From contig CALGBJ010000013.1 in assembly GCA_937877385.1 (NCBI GenBank), forward strand, positions 1 through 8,937: a stretch of 8,937 nt of DNA, given 5' to 3'. The stretch is from an uncultured bacterium (lineage in GTDB: Bacteria > Patescibacteriota > Minisyncoccia > UBA6257 > JAGGUH01). The notes beneath the pieces are model-generated. The model searched no databases. It was not told the origin of the DNA and saw only the letters and a program-made list of their open reading frames with translations. The position numbers and the translations under genes were made by a program. Each line of letters begins with the position of its first letter. Within the stretch, counting starts at the first letter, position 1. Below, piece after piece: positions 5,380-8,937 of this stretch.

Positions 5380-5592
5380 CTAAAAATTCTTATCTTTTGG
5401 AGGAACCAAGCCTTGTTCTTCCATAAGCATTCCTTGTTCTTCCATTGCTCTGAGCACCGGCCTCATACATTCATCGCAAATTACTTTTCCTGAAGGCACT
5501 TGTCTTAATAATTCCTGATATTCATTCTCGTTTAGTGCTTCTAGGAATTTTCCGCACCATTTACACCTTATAATATAAATTACTTCTCCCAT
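5380..5592 (-). CDS. Small zinc-ribbon-like protein, 70 aa
   Basis: The protein has two CXXC knuckles, C10-K-W-C13 and C39-D-E-C42, separated by 25 residues. This spacing is usual for a treble-clef or zinc-ribbon fold binding one Zn ion. Between them lies a helix (N-E-N-E-Y-Q-E-L-L-R), and after them a helical tail that repeats M-E-E-Q-G (about 51-55 and 58-62). No family is recognised; a nucleic-acid or protein-binding role is only the usual guess for such ribbons. A perfect SD (AAGGAGGT, 5599-5606) lies 6 bp before ATG 5592, which fixes the start. It is the last gene of the minus-strand operon, 118 bp after the AAA_28 gene, and that gap is filled by three hairpins and a repeated box. A terminator follows. 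The strong SD next to structured RNA suggests translational control. Confidence 0.8.
   Translation of the reverse strand: MGEVIYIIRCKWCGKFLEALNENEYQELLRQVPSGKVICDECMRPVLRAMEEQGMLMEEQGLVPPKDKNF
5411..5445. repeat. 21-bp in-frame tandem duplication inside the zinc-ribbon gene
   Basis: The 14-mer CCTTGTTCTTCCAT occurs at 5411-5424 and 5432-5445, a 21-bp period that equals 7 codons and yields the doubled M-E-E-Q-G motif in the protein tail. This looks like a recent slippage duplication that kept frame. Confidence 0.8.
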
Positions 5593-5600
5593 ATTAACAC

Positions 5601-5621
5601 CTCCTTATAAAATTTCTTAAG
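5601..5621 (-). promoter_or_regulatory. SD-overlapping leader box, copy A
   Basis: The minus-strand box reads CTTAA, one variable base, then AAATTTTATAAGGAG, ending in the SD of the zinc-ribbon gene. It matches 6320-6340, before the AAA_28 gene, at 20 of 21 positions. Its CTTA...TAAG ends make it nearly self-complementary, so it may form a weak hairpin that partly hides the SD. Confidence 0.7.
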
Positions 5622-5627
5622 ATGCTC

Positions 5628-5703
5628 GGGAGTTACCTCCCTCTAAAAGATTACCATTTCTGATAACCTTTTAGAGAAAGGCAACCGCTTTGCGGTTACC
5701 TTT
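5628..5703 (-). ncRNA. Candidate structured leader RNA: three abutting hairpins before the zinc-ribbon gene
   Basis: Read on the minus strand, 5' to 3': hairpin C is 12 bp (5692-5703 with 5677-5688, loop AAA); hairpin B is 16 bp (5661-5676 with 5641-5656, loop GAAA); hairpin A is 4-5 bp (5637-5641 with 5628-5632, loop GUAA). They abut with no unpaired base between C and B, and A shares its outer base 5641 with B. Hairpin B has two G-U pairs and C has one; on the plus strand these become A-C mismatches, so the structure fits RNA made in the sense direction of the operon. GAAA and GUAA are stable GNRA tetraloops. Hairpin C, followed by TTTCTC, could also act as a weak terminator or processing site. 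Confidence 0.6.
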
Positions 5704-5710
5704 TAATCAT

Positions 5711-6310
5711 TTATTCTAAGAAATTTTTGACAATTTCTATGGCTTTACTTATTTTTCCTTCAATTCCTCTCTTACAGTTGACAAAACAAAATCGAGGATG
5801 AGACTTCCACACTTGCCGAGCTGAATATTCTAATTTTTGCGCCTCGGTTAATGCCTCAAATCTGTTGCTATTGTTTGTTTTTCCGTATAATTCAGGATTC
5901 CCTACTGCCAAAGACTCGAGATGAATTACTGCCGAATACCGACCCAAGGCTTCCTTAAGAGGTATCCGGTAGAATTTACAGAATGCATCCAGTCCACCGG
6001 GTGTGTAGGCTGCTCCGTCCAGTATTCCCCGATCACAAATTAGAAGATTAATTTTTTCTTGAATTCCTTTTAATTCATAGACATTCTCTACCTGGATTTG
6101 AACCGATAGAATTGCCGATTGAAATGCTTTTTGCCACTCCGGACTCCAATTTACATCCTTTCCCGGCACTGGGAATCCACCAGAAAGTAATATGCTTGCT
6201 ACCTCCGGAACTACCAATACTTGTCCTGCAAACCTTTGACGTAATACATCAAGCACTGTCGTTTTTCCAGCGCAAGGGCCACCAGTAAGAACAATTTTTT
6301 TTACTTTCAT
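5711..6310 (-). CDS. AAA_28-family P-loop ATPase/kinase-like protein
   Basis: This 199-aa protein has a Walker A motif G-G-P-C-A-G-K-T-T (10-18), the family's V-P-E-V-A-S-I-L-L-S-G-G-F-P segment (34-47), a Walker-B-like strand L-L-I-C-D-R-G-I-L-D (89-98), H-L-E-S-L-A (130-135), N-R-F-E-A-L-T-E-A (149-157) and W-K-S-H-P-R-F (168-174). This order is that of AAA_28 proteins (relatives of NadR-type and other P-loop nucleoside kinases), which are believed to phosphorylate small molecules; the substrate is not settled. It is full length for the family and cytosolic. The SD AAGGAGAG (6318-6325) lies 7 bp before ATG 6310. It is the second gene of a minus-strand operon, preceded by a structured gap and followed by the zinc-ribbon gene. 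Its DNA looks less AT-rich than that of the flanking household genes, which suggests acquisition. Confidence 0.88.
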   Translation of the reverse strand: MKVKKIVLTGGPCAGKTTVLDVLRQRFAGQVLVVPEVASILLSGGFPVPGKDVNWSPEWQKAFQSAILSVQIQVENVYELKGIQEKINLLICDRGILDGAAYTPGGLDAFCKFYRIPLKEALGRYSAVIHLESLAVGNPELYGKTNNSNRFEALTEAQKLEYSARQVWKSHPRFCFVNCKRGIEGKISKAIEIVKNFLE

Positions 6311-6319
6311 CTTTTTTCT

Positions 6320-6340
6320 CTCCTTATAAAATTTTTTAAG
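6320..6340 (-). promoter_or_regulatory. SD-overlapping leader box, copy B
   Basis: This is the second copy of the box found at 5601-5621. It differs by a single base and again ends in the gene's SD, here of the AAA_28 gene. Similarity continues a few bases upstream (AGCCTCTT against AGCATCTT on the minus strand) and then stops. Confidence 0.7.
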
Positions 6341-6353
6341 AGGCTGAAAATTT

Positions 6354-6432
6354 GCCCGATGTCCACCTGGACCAAGCGCTCCGGAGCTTCCCCGGAGTAT
6401 TATAGCCCCAGTTTAAAGCCATGGGGTTGGGC
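6354..6432 (-). ncRNA. Candidate structured leader RNA before the AAA_28 gene
   Basis: This GC-rich patch in AT-rich DNA holds, read on the minus strand, GCCC (6429-6432) able to close with GGGC (6354-6357). Enclosed are three hairpins: CCCCA/TGGGG (6422-6426 with 6406-6410), an 8-bp stem CTCCGGGG/CTCCGGAG (6390-6397 with 6379-6386, loop AAG, one G-U pair that would be A-C on the plus strand), and GTCC/GGAC (6369-6372 with 6361-6364). A further 6-bp stem (6432-6437 with 6447-6452) overlaps the 94-aa gene's 3' end. The overall layout is a closed multi-branch fold, but the individual outer stems are short and competing pairings exist. Confidence 0.45.
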
Positions 6433-6442
6433 TTGATATTGT

Positions 6443-6727
6443 TTAAATCAAGTAGAATTCAGACCTAGAATTATCTTTCCTTATTTTCTTACCTTCCTTA
6501 AAAAACCTAAAAACAAGAATATTGTTTTTCCTCTCCAACCTATATTTTTTCCCGGATAATATTCCTATTATCTTGGCTAACGAAAAAATACTTGGTATAT
6601 CGCCTCGAAACATAATCTTCTTCCCTCCGGGAAGAAGATTAAAGCCACTACTTGCGAATTTTACCCTAAATTTTCCTCCCTTAATGATTTTTACAACCAT
6701 TTCATCAATATCATAAATATCTCCCAT
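6443..6727 (-). CDS. Hypothetical basic protein, 94 aa
   Basis: I do not recognise this protein. It starts M-G-D-I-Y-D-I-D-E-M, followed by strand-like segments V-V-K-I-I-K-G-G-K-F-R-V-K-F (11-24), a loop N-L-L-P-G-G-K-K-I-M-F (30-40), a hydrophobic helix I-P-S-I-F-S-L-A-K-I-I-G-I-L-S-G (44-59), and a basic C-terminus with strand N-I-L-V-F-R-F-F (69-76). It is probably a small alpha/beta, soluble, basic protein. An SD-like AAGGGGG (6732-6738) lies 4 bp before the ATG. A near-consensus promoter lies at 6770-6798, and a 34-bp palindrome sits just upstream of that, so this is the first gene of the operon. A plus-strand frame (6522-6716) is its shadow. Function unknown. Confidence 0.75.
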   Translation of the reverse strand: MGDIYDIDEMVVKIIKGGKFRVKFASSGFNLLPGGKKIMFRGDIPSIFSLAKIIGILSGKKYRLERKNNILVFRFFKEGKKIRKDNSRSEFYLI

Positions 6728-6769
6728 TTTTCCCCCTTACACTCTTTATTTAATTGTTAAGGTTGGCTA

Positions 6770-6798
6770 ATGATAACATATTTTTAACAAGTTGTCAA
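6770..6798 (-). promoter_or_regulatory. Operon promoter for the 94-aa / AAA_28 / zinc-ribbon genes
   Basis: On the minus strand there is a perfect TTGACA (6793-6798), a 17-bp spacer and TATCAT (6770-6775), the best-spaced promoter in the window, about 42 bp before ATG 6727. The 34-bp palindrome of repeat copy 2 ends 8 bp upstream of the -35, where an activator or repressor site would be expected. Confidence 0.65.
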
Positions 6799-6806
6799 GT
6801 TTTGAA

Positions 6807-6951
6807 AATATTCTCACATTCTTAAGAATGTGAGAATATTAATAGTCAGTTTTTATCCAATACTACAAAAGATGAAATGTATCTTTGACATCTCTAAAAT
6901 GTCAAAAATTATTATGATTGAGAGAAAAGAAAACCGGCAAGGGCAGACCTC
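6807..6951 (+). repeat. Dispersed repeat, copy 2 (34-bp palindrome plus ~105-bp conserved tail)
   Basis: A perfect 34-bp palindrome (6807-6840, centre 6823/6824, left arm AATATTCTCACATTCTT) is followed by a 6-bp linker and the conserved tail 6847-6951, in the same orientation as copy 1. The internal inverted repeat is perfect here: TTTGACAT (6884-6891) and ATGTCAAA (6899-6906) around the same 7-base CTCTAAA loop. Homology with copy 1 ends at GACCTC in both. The flanks are unrelated and show no clear target-site duplication. Confidence 0.85.
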
Positions 6952-6955
6952 AGAA

Positions 6956-6990
6956 TTGACAATTGGCAGTTGGCAATTGGCAACTGGCTA
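6956..6990. repeat. Heptamer tandem array (TTGGCAA type)
   Basis: Five 7-bp units occur in a row: TTGACAA, TTGGCAG, TTGGCAA, TTGGCAA, CTGGCTA. The array begins 4 bp after the end of repeat copy 2. The same heptamer and its complement form the short inverted repeat at 3977-3995, on the far side of the accessory block. Confidence 0.7.
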
Positions 6991-7058
6991 AAAGCGTCTA
7001 GGAAAGATCCGTCCTTGGTCAAATTTTCTTGCCCAAAAATTCAAATTAAAGAAAATTC

Positions 7059-7102
7059 CAAATTTCAAAAATAAAAGCGATCGCAATTAAATTTGAAATT
7101 TG
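7059..7102. repeat. 11-bp inverted repeat overlapping the ybaB promoter region
   Basis: CAAATTTCAAA (7059-7069) and TTTGAAATTTG (7092-7102) are perfect inverted repeats 22 bp apart, with a central GCGATCGC palindrome (7077-7084). The right arm overlaps the putative -35 of ybaB. A dimeric repressor site is possible, but the arms are AT-rich and could be chance. Confidence 0.5.
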
Positions 7103-7127
7103 CTTAATAATAAATTTTGAGTAAAAT
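7100..7127 (+). promoter_or_regulatory. Possible ybaB promoter
   Basis: TTGCTT (7100-7105), a 16-bp spacer and TAAAAT (7122-7127) lie about 27 bp before the ybaB ATG. The -10 is the same as in two other putative promoters here; the -35 is weak. The resulting leader of about 20 nt has no SD. Confidence 0.35.
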
Positions 7128-7154
7128 AAGAATCAACTTAAAACCTAAAAAAAT

Positions 7155-7397
7155 ATGTTTGATAAATTAAAAAAATTAAAGGAAATTAAAGAACTAAAGG
7201 AAAAATTGGCTAAAGAAAAAATTGAAATAGAAGAAAAAGGCATTAAAGTTGTTCTTAATGGTAAAATGGAAATAGAAGAAATTGTTTTAAACCAAGAATT
7301 GCCAAAAGAAGAACAAGAAAAAATTCTGAAAAACTGTCTAAACAAAGGGGTTAAAGAAATCCAACTAAAAATAGCCCAGTCAATCTCCTTTTTTTAA
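7155..7397 (+). CDS. ybaB: YbaB/EbfC-family nucleoid-associated protein (short form)
   Basis: YbaB/EbfC proteins form tweezer-like dimers that bind DNA and are associated with the nucleoid. This one has 80 residues, against about 100-110 usually. The N-terminal helix is lysine/leucine-rich (L-K-K-L-K-E-I-K-E-L-K-E-K-L). The conserved core follows: G-I-K-V-V-L-N-G-K-M-E-I-E-E-I-V-L-N (29-46), matching the family's G-x-V-x-V-x-x-N-G-x-x-E-V-x-x-I-x-I-D, then the L-P-K-E-E-Q-E-K-I-L helix and a C-terminal helix. The glycine-rich tail of longer homologues is missing. No SD precedes ATG 7155. Its neighbours do not include dnaX or recR, the common partners. The TAA (7395-7397) overlaps the TAA of the convergent ATPase gene. 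The opposite-strand frame at 7145-7345 is a shadow. Confidence 0.85.
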   Translation: MFDKLKKLKEIKELKEKLAKEKIEIEEKGIKVVLNGKMEIEEIVLNQELPKEEQEKILKNCLNKGVKEIQLKIAQSISFF

Positions 7398-8937
7398 CCT
7401 CTAAGGATTTTCTTTTTGGCAATCTCAATAAAAAGTAATTCCAAAAGAGAAATCGAAAAGACAATCAGCCAGTCAAGAAAATTAAGCGGCAAAGAGGAAA
7501 AAATCCTCTCTCCCCAAGGAGAATAAACGCTAAATAAAAGAGCTAATAAACCGAAAAGTAAAGAAAAATTCAAATACTTATTGGCAAAGATATTGATATT
7601 AAAAATTGACTTCCTTAAATTTCTTAAGGAAAAAGCATAAACCAAAGAATCAAAAGCCATCAGAGCAAAAAGAATAGTTCTGGTTTTTTCTAAAGAAAAA
7701 AATTGGAGAAAGATAAAGAAAGAGAGGCAGGCAGTCAAGCCAGTAATAATACCCACCCAAACCATCCATTCTTTAATTTCTTTAGTAAGAATCTCTCCTT
7801 TTTCTTTTTGCCTTTTCAGCAACTCTTTAACTTTTTCTTTCTCAAAAGCCAAGGCAATACCAGGTAAACCATCCTCAACAAGATTTATCCAAAGAATTTG
7901 TGTTGGCAATAAAGGCAAAGGCAAAGAAAAAATCATAGCAAAAATAAAAAGAATAATTTCAGAAAAATCATCACTAAGGAGATAAATAATTACTTTTCTT
8001 AAATTCTCAACAATGTTTCTGCCTTCAATAATAGATTCTTTAAGGGAATTCAGGTTATTGTCTACTAAAATCAAATCGCCTGATTCTTTAGTTATCTGAC
8101 TACCCGAATTCAAAACAACACCAACATCAGCTCTCCTAATTGAAGGAGCATCATTAACTCCATCACCAACCATTGCTACTATCTCTCCATTTTCTTTTAA
8201 GGCCTCAACTATTTTTAATTTATCTTCTGGGACAACTTGAGCAAAAACATTTCTTTTCTTAACCAATTCTTTCAATTCTTCTCTTTCCATTTCTCTAATT
8301 TGTGAACCGAGAACAATTTCCCTTTTTTTAATTTTTAAACCAAGATTAAGAGCCACTTTAAAAGCCGTTAATTTGTTATCACCAGTGGCAATAATCGTTC
8401 TAACACCGGCCTCTCTAAGAATCTTTAGAGTAGAAAAAGATTCCTTTCTTAAAGGATCTTCTAAAACCAACAAACCAAGAAAATTTAAATCAAAAGACAA
8501 ATTTTTTAGAGGAATTGATTGTTGGTAATTTTCTTTCTTGATCTCTTTAAAAGCACAAGCCAAAACTCGGTAACCTTCTTCAGTCAATTTATTTATTTCT
8601 CTCTCAATTTTTTTTCTTTTTTCTTCGCTCAGCTTAACTAATTTCCCTTGGTCGTAAAGTTTCACTGATTTTTCCAAAATAACCCCTGGAGAACCCAAAA
8701 GAGAAAAAAGAAAAACTTTTCTCTTTTTGTCTAAATTAAGAGAGGCAGAGAATTTTATTTCAGAATCAAAAGGCAAAAAATCAACTTGAGGCAAGTTTTT
8801 TAATAATTCGTTTTTTATTAAGCCATTCTCCAAACCAGCAAAGACAATGGCTTTTTCTGTTGGCGAACCTCTAACAATCATTCTCTTCGCTGGCTTGTCA
8901 AGATTTTCAATAAAAGCATCACTAGATAAAACAGATG
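7394..8937 (-). CDS. P-type cation-transporting ATPase (P2/Ca2+-type), C-terminal part (runs off right edge)
   Basis: The frame stays open from the right edge (8937) to TAA 7394, so the ATG at 8881 is internal; the N-terminus, the M1-M4 helices and the phosphorylated D-K-T-G-T lie outside. Counting from Met 8881 as 1: G-S-P-T-E-K-A (5-11) and P-F-D-S (37-40) in the N domain, A-T-G-D (165-168), P-E-D-K-L (218-222) and G-D-G-V-N-D-A-P (239-246) in the HAD P domain, then six membrane helices with P-L-L-P-T-Q-I-L-W-I-N-L-V-E-D-G-L-P (M6 region, 323-340) and a Cation_ATPase_C-type end. Such pumps export Ca2+ or other cations using ATP. Odd points: the N-domain K-G-A-P-E is L-G-S-P-G, and the M5/M6 ion ligands are D-D-F-S-E and N-L-V-E-D, more acidic than SERCA's N-V-G-E and N-L-V-T-D. 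The ion is therefore uncertain. Confidence 0.93.
   Translation of the reverse strand, partial: SVLSSDAFIENLDKPAKRMIVRGSPTEKAIVFAGLENGLIKNELLKNLPQVDFLPFDSEIKFSASLNLDKKRKVFLFSLLGSPGVILEKSVKLYDQGKLVKLSEEKRKKIEREINKLTEEGYRVLACAFKEIKKENYQQSIPLKNLSFDLNFLGLLVLEDPLRKESFSTLKILREAGVRTIIATGDNKLTAFKVALNLGLKIKKREIVLGSQIREMEREELKELVKKRNVFAQVVPEDKLKIVEALKENGEIVAMVGDGVNDAPSIRRADVGVVLNSGSQITKESGDLILVDNNLNSLKESIIEGRNIVENLRKVIIYLLSDDFSEIILFIFAMIFSLPLPLLPTQILWINLVEDGLPGIALAFEKEKVKELLKRQKEKGEILTKEIKEWMVWVGIITGLTACLSFFIFLQFFSLEKTRTILFALMAFDSLVYAFSLRNLRKSIFNINIFANKYLNFSLLFGLLALLFSVYSPWGERIFSSLPLNFLDWLIVFSISLLELLFIEIAKKKILRG

Larger units (their letters stand above)
6728..7154. other. 427-bp divergent intergenic region
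   Basis: From left to right it holds the SD and promoter of the minus-strand operon, dispersed repeat copy 2 (6807-6951), a heptamer tandem array (6956-6990), about 65 bp with nothing recognised, an 11-bp inverted repeat around GCGATCGC (7059-7102) and the putative ybaB promoter. No ORF with a start codon and SD is visible. Confidence 0.7.

Noticed and set aside
6354..6432. tRNA or tRNA-like gene in the GC-rich patch
   Set aside because: One stem could mimic an anticodon arm, but U33 is missing, there is no TTCGA-type T-loop and the acceptor ends pair over only four bases, on either strand.
7077..7084. HIP1 octamer GCGATCGC as a cyanobacterial signature
   Set aside because: There is a single occurrence in the window, and gene content and style do not suggest cyanobacteria.

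Overview
The window is AT-rich, lysine-rich DNA with short intergenic gaps, overlapping ATGA gene junctions and standard use of TGA as a stop. Several household genes lack a Shine-Dalgarno (SD) site, the YbaB-type protein is very short, and many proteins are unplaceable. This suggests a small-genome bacterium of the Candidate Phyla Radiation (Patescibacteria). That assignment is an inference from style, not from a marker gene.

Left block (1-3057, all minus strand): uppS (undecaprenyl-diphosphate synthase-like, start at 2956), then smpB, a MOP-superfamily lipid-linked sugar flippase, and a TrmH/SpoU RNA methyltransferase that runs off the left edge. smpB/flippase and flippase/trmH overlap by ATGA, so they look translationally coupled. 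UppS would make the lipid carrier that such a flippase moves. SmpB and TrmH are translation genes.

Middle accessory block (3075-6951): a 123-aa orphan with a strong SD, promoter and terminator; a non-coding stretch with a 12-bp palindromic tandem array; repeat copy 1 (3688-3841); a possible gene remnant; a 334-aa coiled-coil orphan; then a minus-strand operon from a near-consensus promoter (6770-6798) through a 94-aa orphan, an AAA_28 P-loop kinase-like protein and a 70-aa zinc-ribbon protein, ending at a terminator (5331-5355). Repeat copy 2 (6807-6951) lies just upstream of that promoter. The two copies are direct repeats, so they bracket about 3 kb of accessory genes.

Right block (7155-8937): ybaB on the plus strand converges on the C-terminal half of a P-type cation ATPase on the minus strand. 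Their stop codons overlap in one TTAA.

Two things stand out as possibly undescribed. First, a two-copy repeat family whose 34-bp perfect palindromes differ at four base pairs, each difference compensated on the other arm. Second, the accessory operon's intergenic RNAs: the leader of the zinc-ribbon gene is three abutting hairpins (GAAA and GUAA loops, with wobble pairs that fit only the sense strand). It ends in a 21-nt SD-overlapping box that recurs, 20 of 21 identical, before the AAA_28 gene.
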